64,000 nucleotides of DNA from Nocardioides conyzicola (GTDB lineage Bacteria > Actinomycetota > Actinomycetes > Propionibacteriales > Nocardioidaceae): assembly GCF_039543825.1 (NCBI RefSeq), contig NZ_BAABKM010000002.1:2981424-3045423 (forward strand), written 5' to 3'. The notes beneath the pieces were generated by a model. It saw only the letters and a program-made list of their open reading frames with translations. It searched no databases and was not told the origin of the DNA. Position numbers and translations under genes: made by a program. Below are positions 22,502 through 32,625 of the stretch, in pieces. The stretch's first letter is position 1; the number at the start of each line of letters is the position of its first letter.

Positions 22502-23692
22502 TCAGCTGAGGTGCGTCCCTGCGGCGAGAACCATTCCAGACTTCGAGGCTGCGAGCAGGGCCGCTCCGAGGGCCTCGGCTCGTGCGCCGAGCTCGGCGCG
22601 GACGATCCGGATGTCGTGGTTGGCGACGGGCGGCAGGGCGAGGGCAAGGGCCTGGCGCGCGGCTTCGAGCAGGGTCTCGCTTGAGTGGGGGCGCGCGGTC
22701 AGGTCCCCGCCGATCACGACCAGGCTCGGGTCGGTGATGGTGCACACGCCGGCCAAGGCGTTGCCCAGGACCTGGCCGGCGTCGGCGAGCAGACGAAGAG
22801 CGCCGCGGTCGCCGGCGTCCGCGAGGTCGAGCAGGTCGCCGACCCTGGCCTCAGGTCCCACGGTGTGAGCCAGGGCCGTGAGCAGGGCACGTTTGCTGAC
22901 GACCGTCTCGAGACACCCTCGAGCCCCGCAGCGACAGATCTTGCCGTCGGCGACCACAGGAAGGTGGCCGAGCTCCCCGGCGGTGCCCGACGCTCCGGTG
23001 TGCACCCGGCCTCCCAGCACCAGGCCGCAACCGACACCCTCACCGAGCATCACGTAGACGAGGTCGTCGACCGCCGTCCCGGCGCCGAGGCGCCACTCGG
23101 CGAGCGCTCCCAGGGTCGCGTCGTTGCCCAGGTACACGGGCAGTCCGGTCCGCTCGCCCAGGATGCCGGCGATGTCGACACCGCCCCAGTCCAGCAGCAT
23201 CGGCGGGGACGCCAGCGCGCGTGAGTCGACCACCGGCGCGGAGACGGCGACGCCGACGGCGAGCACCCCGTCGCGGGGGACCTCGCTCGCCTCCAGCAGG
23301 TCAGCGGTACTGCGAGCGAGGTGATCGAGGGAGGCCGCCGGCTCGTGGTCGACGTCGAGGAAGTGGCGCTGCTGCCTGAGGACGGTGCCGTCCAGCGAGG
23401 TGAGGACGACCCTGAGGTCGGCGTGGCCCAGGTGGATCCCGATCAGGGACCCGGCCCGAGGTGCGAGCCCGAGGGCCGTGGCCGGTCGCCCGCCCGCCAC
23501 TGCCGGCTTGACGCCCAGCTCGACCAGCACTCCCGCGTCGATCAGGTTGGCGACCAGGATGGACACAGCGGAGGTGGACAGGCCGGTCAACCGGGCCACG
23601 TCAGCCCGACTGCACCGCGGTCGCGCCTGGACGGCAGCGACCACCGCGCGGCCATTGCGGCTCCGCAGCGACTCCAGACCGGTCATGCTCAC
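22502..23692 (-). CDS. ROK family transcriptional repressor
   Basis: 396 aa, full length for a ROK repressor (XylR/NagC type). N-terminal winged helix (about residues 15-70, RADVARLTGLSTSAVSILVANLIDAGVL), then the sugar-kinase-like domain with GIHLGHADLRVVLTSLDG, GLPVYLGNDATLGALAEW, VMLGEGVGCGLVLGGRVHTGASGTAGELGH and the zinc site CRCGARGCLE. Such proteins bind DNA and release it on binding a sugar. It is divergent from a secreted GH3 glycosidase gene with an inverted-repeat operator between them, so it probably controls that glycosidase. GTG 23692 is preceded at 6 nt by TAGGCT, fitting leaderless transcription. Confidence 0.93.
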   Translation of the reverse strand: MSMTGLESLRSRNGRAVVAAVQARPRCSRADVARLTGLSTSAVSILVANLIDAGVLVELGVKPAVAGGRPATALGLAPRAGSLIGIHLGHADLRVVLTSLDGTVLRQQRHFLDVDHEPAASLDHLARSTADLLEASEVPRDGVLAVGVAVSAPVVDSRALASPPMLLDWGGVDIAGILGERTGLPVYLGNDATLGALAEWRLGAGTAVDDLVYVMLGEGVGCGLVLGGRVHTGASGTAGELGHLPVVADGKICRCGARGCLETVVSKRALLTALAHTVGPEARVGDLLDLADAGDRGALRLLADAGQVLGNALAGVCTITDPSLVVIGGDLTARPHSSETLLEAARQALALALPPVANHDIRIVRAELGARAEALGAALLAASKSGMVLAAGTHLS

Positions 23693-23698
23693 GGCAGC

Positions 23699-23704
23699 AG
23701 CCTA
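23699..23704 (-). promoter_or_regulatory. -10 box of leaderless ROK gene
   Basis: TAGGCT on the minus strand, 6 nt before GTG 23692. Confidence 0.5.
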
Positions 23705-23727
23705 GGCGACTCGGTTCATCCAGATAT

Positions 23728-23792
23728 GGACAAATCTTCGAAATATTCCATCCTCTTTGTCCTTGACGTGGACAATATCGGACGCCTACGGT
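23728..23792 (+). promoter_or_regulatory. GH3 promoter with ROK-type operator
   Basis: GGACAAA (23728-23734) and TTTGTCC (23756-23762) are inverted repeats around an A/T-rich centre holding TTCGAA (23737-23742); TGGACAA recurs at 23769-23775. A promoter TTGACG (23763-23768) - 18 nt - TACGGT (23787-23792) abuts the operator, so a bound repressor would block it. A/T-rich centres flanked by such arms are usual for ROK repressors. Confidence 0.5.
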
Positions 23793-23878
23793 CTGAGAGC
23801 CACGTCACATCCCTCTCGGGCGGGACCTGGCTCCCCACTCGGCGCGCACTCGGGTGCGCACTATCTCGGAGCACTCAC

Positions 23879-26800
23879 ATGGTCAGCAGCAATCGCCGAC
23901 GCCTCGGCACCATCCTCGGCCTCTCCCTCGCGGGGAGCGCTCTCGCCGCGACCGGGGTCGCGGCCACTCCAGCGGCCGGATCACCATCCGCATCGCCGGC
24001 CTCGGCCAGGGCGGCGTCCCGTACGTCGTCTCCGGTCTACCTCGACCGCTCGTACTCCCCAGCCGAGCGCGCAGCGGACCTGGTCTCCCGGATGTCGCTG
24101 GGGGAGAAGGCCCAGCAGATGAACAGCAGCCAGGCCCCGGCGCTGCCGCGTCTCGGGATCGCCGCCTGGGGCTGGTGGAACGAGTCCAACCACGGGGTCA
24201 ATGCCTCCACCATCACGCCGACCGGCAACGCCACGACGCTCACCAACACCACGTCGTACCCCTCGGACCTGTCGATGGGCAGCACCTGGGACCCGGAGCT
24301 CGTCTACCGCGAGGCCTCCCTGATCGGTGACGAGGCCCGCGACACGGCGCCCGACAACCGGCTCAACCTCGACTTCTATGCGCCGACGGTCAACCTCGCC
24401 CGCGACCCCCGGTGGGGGCGCAACGACGAGGCCTGGAGCGAGGACCCGACGCTGACCGCCCGGCTGGCCGGTCAGTACGTCAACGGCCTCCAGGGGCAGA
24501 CCACCGACGGCACCCTGCCGGACTCCGCCCACGGCTACTACAAGGCGATCGCCACGCTGAAGCACTACGCGGCCAACAACAGCGAGGTCAACCGGCGCAA
24601 CGGCTCGTCCGACATGGACCAGCGCACGCTGCGTGAGTACTACACCAAGCAGTTCGCCGACATCGTGAAGTCGGCCCACCCCGGCTCGATCATGAGCTCC
24701 TACAACGAGGTCAACGGCGTGCCGGCCGCTGCGAGCGTGCAGCTGATGAGCGACCTGGCGCGCGACACCTACGGGTTCGACGGCTACTTCACCTCGGACT
24801 GCGACGCGGTCTACGAGATCCAGGCCGGGCACCACTGGCAGCCGCCGGGTGCCAGCGCACCCCTCGACCAGTACTCCCGCTCGGCGTGGGCCATCGCCGC
24901 AGGCGAGGATCTCGACTGCAACTGGGGCTACCACGACCAGTACAGCTACGGGAACACCGTGCCCACGGCGATCGCGCAGAAGATCAAGACCGAGACCGAC
25001 ACCTTCAACGTCGGGGACGTCGACACCTCGCTGACCCGCCTGTTCACCGCTCGGATCGAGACCGGCGAGTTCGACAAGGAGAACCAGGTCCCGTGGGTCC
25101 GCGCGGCCCGCAAGCGTCTCGGCGGGGCCACCTGGACCACCTCCCCGGACAACAACGCGGTCACGGAGACGCCCGAGCGGCTCGCGCAGGCGCAGCAGAG
25201 CGCCGAGCAGGCCCTCGTGCTGCTCAAGAACGACAAGGTCGCCGGCACCTCCCTGCTGCCGCTGAGCGTCCCGAAGAAGAAGGCCTTCAAGCTCGCCGTG
25301 GTCGGCTACTTCGCGCACCCGGCGCAGCTCTTCACCGGCGGCTACTCCAGCCGCCAGGTCAACGCCGGTGCCGCCAACAACGTCGACGCCTACACCGGCA
25401 TCAAGGAAGCCGTGGAGGCGAGGAACCCGAACGCCCAGGTCGACTTCCTGCCCGGTGTCACCGGCGGCACCAACGCGTCGCGGCTCACCACCGTCGACCC
25501 CGACACCCTCGCCAAGGTCGGCGGGTACGACGCGGTCGTGGTCGTCGCCGGCACCGACGGGAGCACCGCCTCGGAGGACCACGACCGTACGACGACCGCG
25601 CTGCCCGGCGCCCAGGCCGCGATGATCAGCCAGGTCGAGGCCGCCAACCCGCGCACGGTCGTCTACCTCCAGACCGTCGGCTCGGTCGACGTGCGCAGCT
25701 TCGAGCAGACCAGCCCCGCCCTCCTGTGGAGCTCCTACCTCGGGCAGCGCCAGGGTCCGGCGATCGCCGATGTCCTGCTCGGCACGACCAACCCCAGTGG
25801 GCACCTGCCCTTCACCTGGTACACCGACGACAGCCAGCTGCCGGCGATCACCGACTACGCGATCCGTCCCAGCCAGTCGGCCCCCGGTCGCACGTACATG
25901 TACTACACGGGCAAGCCGAGCTTCGCGTTCGGTCACGGCCTCGGCTACAGCAGCTTCCGGTTCTCGGACCTGAAGGTCGCCGGCGGGTCCGTCGACGCCT
26001 CGGGCACCGTCACGGCCACCGCCAAGGTCACCAACACCGGCGACGTCGCCGGCGCGGCGACCCCGCAGCTGTACGTGACGACCCCCTTCGCCTCGGCCGC
26101 TGCTGAGCGACCGGCCAAGCGGCTGCTCGCCTTCGACCGGGTCGTGGTCAAGCCGGGCAAGACCGTGAAGGTCCACTTCTCGGCGCCAGCCTCGCAGCTC
26201 GCGTTCCTCGACGAGGACAACGAGACCATGAAGGTCGACCAGGGGACCTACGGTCTGCAGCTGGCGGGCGCGGTCGACGACGTCAGGCAGCGTGCCTCCG
26301 TCCGGGTGACCGGTCGGCTCGGGAAGGTGCCCACGACGGTCTCGGTGCGACCGGTGCAGTCGGGGGACGTGGCGGCCGACGTCGCCCAGCGGGTCGCCTT
26401 CGACGCCGGTGCCCTGATCGATCCCCAGGTCACCCTCGCCACGGACGACGAGGCGCTGCACGGCTACATCAGCAAGGGACGCAGCACCCCGCTCCCGGCG
26501 GGCACCAAGATCCGGTACCACTCCAACCGGCGTGACGTGGTCGCCGTCGCGCAGGGCGGCACGGTGCTTCGCGCCGTCGGATCGGGCGTGGCGACCGTGA
26601 CGGTCGACGCGAAGCTGCACGGCACCACGGTGAGCACGACGTTCGTGGTGAACGTGGCTCCGCTGCAGATCACCTCGGCGCCGACGGCGGCGTTCACCGC
26701 CGGCACGGCAGGCACCTTCACCATCGCCACGGCGACCACGCAGTCGCCCACGGCGCAGGAGGTGCCGAGCCTCTCGGTGAAGGGCAAGCTGCCGGCGGGG

Positions 26801-26941
26801 CTGGCGTTCGTCGACAACGGCGACGGCACCGGGACGATCTCCGGGACCCCGACCGCCGCGGGCACCATCGTGGTGCGGGTGCGCGCCACCAACGAGGTCA
26901 GTCCGCAGGCCACCCACGACCTCACGGTCACGGTGGGCTGA
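23879..26941 (+). CDS. Secreted glycoside hydrolase family 3 protein (beta-glucosidase/xylosidase-like)
   Basis: 1020 aa. Signal peptide of about 35-40 aa (basic SSNRRRLG, hydrophobic TILGLSLAGSALAATGVAA). The GH3 N-terminal barrel follows, with WGWWNESNHGV, KHYAANNSE and the nucleophile region GYFTSDCDAV (catalytic Asp near residue 302). The GH3 C-terminal sandwich includes DAVVVVAGTDGSTASEDHDR and LLGTTNPSGHLPFTWY; a fibronectin-III-like GH3-associated domain ends near residue 800. Two further Ig-like segments close the protein, the last a putative-Ig (He_PIG-like) domain with GDGTGTISGTPTAAGT. It should cleave beta-linked sugars from plant oligosaccharides outside the cell; the SDC variant leans toward xylosidase/arabinofuranosidase-type members. 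The start was moved to the ATG that opens the signal peptide. Confidence 0.93.
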   Translation: MVSSNRRRLGTILGLSLAGSALAATGVAATPAAGSPSASPASARAASRTSSPVYLDRSYSPAERAADLVSRMSLGEKAQQMNSSQAPALPRLGIAAWGWWNESNHGVNASTITPTGNATTLTNTTSYPSDLSMGSTWDPELVYREASLIGDEARDTAPDNRLNLDFYAPTVNLARDPRWGRNDEAWSEDPTLTARLAGQYVNGLQGQTTDGTLPDSAHGYYKAIATLKHYAANNSEVNRRNGSSDMDQRTLREYYTKQFADIVKSAHPGSIMSSYNEVNGVPAAASVQLMSDLARDTYGFDGYFTSDCDAVYEIQAGHHWQPPGASAPLDQYSRSAWAIAAGEDLDCNWGYHDQYSYGNTVPTAIAQKIKTETDTFNVGDVDTSLTRLFTARIETGEFDKENQVPWVRAARKRLGGATWTTSPDNNAVTETPERLAQAQQSAEQALVLLKNDKVAGTSLLPLSVPKKKAFKLAVVGYFAHPAQLFTGGYSSRQVNAGAANNVDAYTGIKEAVEARNPNAQVDFLPGVTGGTNASRLTTVDPDTLAKVGGYDAVVVVAGTDGSTASEDHDRTTTALPGAQAAMISQVEAANPRTVVYLQTVGSVDVRSFEQTSPALLWSSYLGQRQGPAIADVLLGTTNPSGHLPFTWYTDDSQLPAITDYAIRPSQSAPGRTYMYYTGKPSFAFGHGLGYSSFRFSDLKVAGGSVDASGTVTATAKVTNTGDVAGAATPQLYVTTPFASAAAERPAKRLLAFDRVVVKPGKTVKVHFSAPASQLAFLDEDNETMKVDQGTYGLQLAGAVDDVRQRASVRVTGRLGKVPTTVSVRPVQSGDVAADVAQRVAFDAGALIDPQVTLATDDEALHGYISKGRSTPLPAGTKIRYHSNRRDVVAVAQGGTVLRAVGSGVATVTVDAKLHGTTVSTTFVVNVAPLQITSAPTAAFTAGTAGTFTIATATTQSPTAQEVPSLSVKGKLPAGLAFVDNGDGTGTISGTPTAAGTIVVRVRATNEVSPQATHDLTVTVG

Positions 26942-26970
26942 GACGGCGAAACCCGCGCCGACTGCGTGCT

Positions 26971-27010
26971 CACTGACCGTTCCCCGAGCAATCTCGGGGA
27001 ACGGTCAGTG
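26971..27010. terminator. Bidirectional terminator between GH3 gene and sdhB
   Basis: CACTGACCGTTCCCCGAG (26971-26988) pairs perfectly over 18 bp with 26993-27010 around a CAAT loop. No T tract, but it lies between converging 3' ends and includes the sdhB stop codon. Confidence 0.8.
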
Positions 27011-27744
27011 GCCGTGGCGCATGGCCTGGTGCAGGTCCCAGTTGAGGCGGGAGATCACGTCGAGCGGGATCTCCTTGGGGCAGGCGGCGGTGCACTCGCC
27101 GATGTTCGTGCAGCCACCGAAGCCCTCGGCGTCGTGCTGGGCGACCATGTCGACGACGCGGGAGTCCCGCTCCGGCTGGCCCTGGGGGAGCTCGCCGAGG
27201 TGGGTGATCTTGGCGCCCATGAAGAGGGAGGCGGAGCCGTTGGGGCAGGCGGCGACGCAGGCGCCGCAGCCGATGCAGGTGGCCACGTTGAAGGCGCGTA
27301 CGGCGTCCTCGCGGGGGACCGGCACGGAGTGGGCCTCGGGGGCGGAGCCGGTGTTGACGGAGATGTAGCCGCCGGCCTGGATGATCCGGTCGAAGGCGCC
27401 GCGGTCGACGACGAGGTCCTTGACGACCGGGAAGGCGTCGGCGCGCCAGGGCTCGATGACGATCTCGTCGCCGTCCTTGAAGGACCGCATGTGCAGCTGG
27501 CAGGTCGTGGTGACCTCGGGGCCGTGGGCCTCGCCGTTGATCATCAGGCCGCACATGCCGCAGATGCCCTCGCGACAGTCGGAGTCGAACGCGACCGGGT
27601 CCTCGCCCTTGCCGTTGAGCTCCTCGTTGAGGACGTCGAGCATCTCGAGGAAGGACATGTCCTCCGAGACGCCGTCGAGCTCGTAGGTGTGCATCGCGCC
27701 CTTCGACGCGGCGTCCGGCTGGCGCCAGATCTTGAGGGTGACCT

Positions 27745-27748
<4 letters not shown>
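27005..27748 (-). CDS. sdhB: Succinate dehydrogenase/fumarate reductase iron-sulfur subunit
   Basis: 247 aa. It carries electrons from the flavoprotein to the membrane quinone site. The N-terminal [2Fe-2S] ligands are in [18 protein letters not shown] with the fourth Cys in TTTCQLHM; the C-terminal ferredoxin fold has [12 protein letters not shown] and [12 protein letters not shown] for the [4Fe-4S] and [3Fe-4S] clusters. The GTG start overlaps the sdhA stop as GTGA, indicating translational coupling. Last gene of sdhC-sdhA-sdhB, the order seen in Corynebacterium and Bacillus-type (class B) enzymes, which reduce menaquinone. Confidence 0.96.
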
Positions 27749-29772
<2,024 letters not shown>

Positions 29773-29789
29773 GTGCGGGAGACCCCTGT

Positions 29790-30491
29790 CTACTTGGTGA
29801 TGACGCCGGCGAGGACGAAGATCGGCACGAGCGAGAAGCCACCGGCGATGACGATGGCGACGATCCAGCCGAGGCTCTTCGCGTTGCGTCGGGCGCGGGC
29901 GTTGTTGGTGAGGCCGAGGGTCTGCGCCGAGCTCCACACCCCGTGGTGCAGGTGCATCGCGAGGGTCAGCATCGCGGCGAGGTAGATGAGCGTCATCCAC
30001 CAGGTGTCGAAGGTGTCGACGAGCAGGTTGTACGGGTCGTTGGTCGACCCGCCCTGCACGTTGACCTTGCCGATCGTGAAGTTGATCAGGTGCCAGATGA
30101 TGAAGAGCAGCAGCGTGAGCCCGCCCCAGCGCATGGTCCGCGAGGACAGGCTGGAGGCCTTGTTCTTCTTCACGACGTACTGCGTGCTGCGGGCGCGCTT
30201 GGCGCGCTTCCACAGCGCGGCCGCCGAGGCGACGTGCACGACCAGCGACACGATCAGGACCGACCGGATGATCCAGAGGGCGCCCTCGCGGGGCACCATC
30301 GGCTCGCCGAGGATCCGGAGGTGCTCGGCGTACTCGTTGTAGGCGTCGTGGCCGGAGAAGGCCTTGAGGTTGCCGTACATGTGCAGGAGCACGAACCCGA
30401 TGAAGATGATGCCGCTGCCGGCCATCAGGAGCTTGAGGGTGATGGTCGAACGCGATGCGCGCGCTCCCCTGACCAGCGTCGTCGTTGCCAC
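29790..30491 (-). CDS. sdhC: Succinate dehydrogenase cytochrome b subunit (class B)
   Basis: 233 aa with five predicted membrane helices: about residues 19-40 ([21 protein letters not shown]), 73-95, 121-141, 163-183 and 209-231. Conserved heme-ligand His residues sit in LLHMYGN, VVHVAS, IWHLINF and LHHGVWS, matching the di-heme b558 subunit of Bacillus/Corynebacterium SDH. It anchors SdhAB and holds the quinone site. First gene of the operon; a TAGCGT box 8 nt before the GTG may be its promoter, giving a nearly leaderless mRNA. Confidence 0.94.
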   Translation of the reverse strand: MATTTLVRGARASRSTITLKLLMAGSGIIFIGFVLLHMYGNLKAFSGHDAYNEYAEHLRILGEPMVPREGALWIIRSVLIVSLVVHVASAAALWKRAKRARSTQYVVKKNKASSLSSRTMRWGGLTLLLFIIWHLINFTIGKVNVQGGSTNDPYNLLVDTFDTWWMTLIYLAAMLTLAMHLHHGVWSSAQTLGLTNNARARRNAKSLGWIVAIVIAGGFSLVPIFVLAGVITK

Positions 30492-30554
30492 GAACGACCA
30501 CGCTACCCGCCGCGTTCCCTGCTGGGGACCACGGGGGATGTGACTTACATCCGG

Positions 30555-31625
30555 TTAGCCGACCCTGGCTTCGCGCGCGAGCAACGGCCGGTAGTGGTAG
30601 TCGACCAGCTCGTCGACGGCGTCGGTCCACGACCGGGTCGAGAGCTCGCGCGCCCGCGCACCGAGCAGGCCACGGCTGCGGTCCGCGGCGAGCGCGTCGA
30701 CGGCGTCGCGGAGCCCGTGCCGGCGCCCGTCGTCGTAGAGCAGGCCCGTCTCGAGGTGGCGTACGACGTCGGGCGCACCGCCCGAGCGCGGAGCGACGAC
30801 CGGTACGCCGGCGGCGCCCGCCTCGCGCAGCGCGTGGCAGCAGGTCTCGCGGGTGCCGGGGTGCACGAGCAGGTCGAAGGAGGGCAGCACGGCGGTCAGG
30901 TCGCCGGTGCCGAGGGTGCCGGTGAAGACCGCGCCGGGCAGCCGGGTCCGCAGCCAGTCGCGCTGCGGCCCGTCGCCGACGATCACCGGACGGATCCCGC
31001 GGACCTGGGCCAGGTCCACGAGCCGGCGCACGTCGTGCCGGTTGCGCAGGCTGCCGACGTACCCGACCACGGCCAGGGGCCTGGCGAGCGAGCGGGCGCG
31101 GGACCAGCGGTCGTGCAGCCAGGTGTCGCGCAGCGCGGGCGTGAAGGCGGCGGTGTCGACGCCCGGTGCCCACAGCTTCGGCTCGTCGCCGGGCCCCTCG
31201 CTCAGGTCGCCGACCCGGCCGACCATCCACCGGGAGGTGACCAGGAGCGTCGCGGCGCGCTCGGCGACCCGGGAGCGCCAGTAGTCGGCGGTCACGTCGA
31301 GCACCGGCGACTGCTCGACCACGACGGCCGGCACCCCGAGGCGGGAGGCGTGCTTGAGCGCCTTGCGGCCGACGGTCCGCGGCGACGTCACGTGCACGAG
31401 GTCGGGGCGGAAGGAGTCGAGGGCGTCCCGCACCTGTCCACCGGGCTTGTCCAGCGGCCGGATCCGGGCCACCGGGCAGCCGCCGTAGGTCGTCAGGCCG
31501 GGTCCGGGAGCGATCAGCTGCACCTCGTGACCGGTGTCGACGAGCCGGTCCACGACCGCCTTCACCGTCGTGGTGGTGCCGTCGACTGCCGGGAAGAACG
31601 TCTCGGTCACGAGGGTGATCCGCAT
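30555..31625 (-). CDS. Glycosyltransferase family 4 (mannosyltransferase-like)
   Basis: 356 aa GT-B enzyme. The N-terminal half starts [34 protein letters not shown], typical of actinobacterial GDP-mannose-dependent alpha-mannosyltransferases (MgtA/PimB-like); the C-terminal half has [70 protein letters not shown] and the E-x7-E-like stretch ending [18 protein letters not shown]. It probably adds a hexose to a lipid or cell-wall glycan on the inner membrane face. Single gene, divergent from the second SDH cluster. Donor and acceptor unproven. Confidence 0.9.
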   Translation of the reverse strand: MRITLVTETFFPAVDGTTTTVKAVVDRLVDTGHEVQLIAPGPGLTTYGGCPVARIRPLDKPGGQVRDALDSFRPDLVHVTSPRTVGRKALKHASRLGVPAVVVEQSPVLDVTADYWRSRVAERAATLLVTSRWMVGRVGDLSEGPGDEPKLWAPGVDTAAFTPALRDTWLHDRWSRARSLARPLAVVGYVGSLRNRHDVRRLVDLAQVRGIRPVIVGDGPQRDWLRTRLPGAVFTGTLGTGDLTAVLPSFDLLVHPGTRETCCHALREAGAAGVPVVAPRSGGAPDVVRHLETGLLYDDGRRHGLRDAVDALAADRSRGLLGARARELSTRSWTDAVDELVDYHYRPLLAREARVG

Positions 31626-31705
31626 GCCGCCAGGGTGACCGGGTCAGGTGGCCGAACCACGGCGTACAGGTAGATGTCGCGTGAACCCGTCGACTACCAC
31701 GGGAT

Positions 31706-31719
31706 GAGAACACGTTCTC
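31706..31719. promoter_or_regulatory. Palindromic operator candidate between GT4 and the second SDH
   Basis: GAGAAC-AC-GTTCTC, a perfect 6-bp inverted repeat with a 2-nt spacer, in the 172-bp gap between divergent genes. The AACnnGTT core resembles TetR-type sites of the KstR kind; the outer bases differ from the KstR consensus, so the regulator is unknown. Confidence 0.45.
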
Positions 31720-31797
31720 GCAATCTCGGTGTGGGCCCTTTCACATCGGGCCCGGAGTGTGCAGACTCACCTAGCACCCGACCCACCGGAGGTGGCG

Positions 31798-32625
31798 ATG
31801 GCGTCGACAGACGCACGCGAGACGGCAGCAGGCTCGACCGGCGTGAACGGCCCGACCAGGGCCCGCATCGGAGTCAGGACCCTCCGTGCCGACCGCTGGT
31901 GGCTGACCCCGGCGGTGACCTTCACGGTCTTCTCGCTCTTCATCGTGTACTCGACGTGGCGCGCCTTCTCCGGCGCCAACTACTTCGCGGAGCCCTACCT
32001 CTCGCCGTTCTACTCGCCGTGCCTGAGCAACGAGTGCGTCCCGGGCTCGTCGGACTTCGGCCAGCCGTTCGGCGGCTTCCCGCTCTCGCCGGCGCTGCTG
32101 ATCCTGGTCTTCCCGCTCGGCTTCCGGCTGACCTGCTACTACTACCGCAAGGCCTACTACCGGGCGTTCTGGCTCTCGCCCCCGGCCTGCGCGGTCGCGG
32201 AGCCGCACGGCTCGTACTCCGGTGAGACGCGCTTCCCGCTGCTCGCCCAGAACGTCCACCGCTGGTTCTGGTACGCCGCGGTCCTCGTCGCGCTGGTCCT
32301 GACCTACGACGTGCTGCTCGCGTTCGGGCCGGCCGAGGGCGAGTCCGACGGCATCCACATGGGCCTCGGCACGCTGATCATGCTGGTCAACGTCGTCTTC
32401 ATCTGGCTCTACACGCTGGGCTGCCACTCGTGCCGGCACATCATGGGCGGCCGGCTGCGCCACTTCTCCAAGCACCCGGTCCGCTACAAGCTCTGGGGCT
32501 GGGTCTCCAAGCTCAACGGCCAGCACGCCCGGTGGGCGTGGTTCTCGCTCTTCTCCGTCGCCCTGACCGACTTCTACATCTACCTGCTGGCCACCGGCGC
32601 CTTCGACGACCCGAGGTTCTTCTGA
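31798..32625 (+). CDS. Membrane subunit of second succinate dehydrogenase (Rv0249c-like)
   Basis: 275 aa from ATG 31798, which has GGAGG before it; an upstream in-frame ATG (31729) lacks one. Five membrane helices are predictable (about residues 38-58, 90-110, 155-177, 190-213, 246-268). His residues for heme or quinone binding appear in NVHRWFWY, GIHMG and GCHSCRHIMGG. Size, topology and the directly following flavoprotein and iron-sulfur genes match the mycobacterial Sdh1 locus Rv0249c-Rv0247c rather than canonical SdhC/SdhD. Its stop overlaps the next start (TGATG). Confidence 0.85.
   Translation: MASTDARETAAGSTGVNGPTRARIGVRTLRADRWWLTPAVTFTVFSLFIVYSTWRAFSGANYFAEPYLSPFYSPCLSNECVPGSSDFGQPFGGFPLSPALLILVFPLGFRLTCYYYRKAYYRAFWLSPPACAVAEPHGSYSGETRFPLLAQNVHRWFWYAAVLVALVLTYDVLLAFGPAEGESDGIHMGLGTLIMLVNVVFIWLYTLGCHSCRHIMGGRLRHFSKHPVRYKLWGWVSKLNGQHARWAWFSLFSVALTDFYIYLLATGAFDDPRFF

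Noticed and set aside
23981..26917. 978-codon minus-strand frame opposite the GH3 gene
   Set aside because: Typical antisense shadow of a GC-rich gene; repetitive Val/Gly/Asp/Arg content, no domain, no ribosome site.
30555..31625. GT4 gene as part of an SDH or mut operon
   Set aside because: It has a separate reading direction relative to the second SDH and a 63-bp gap to sdhC; glycosyltransferase function is unrelated to either complex.
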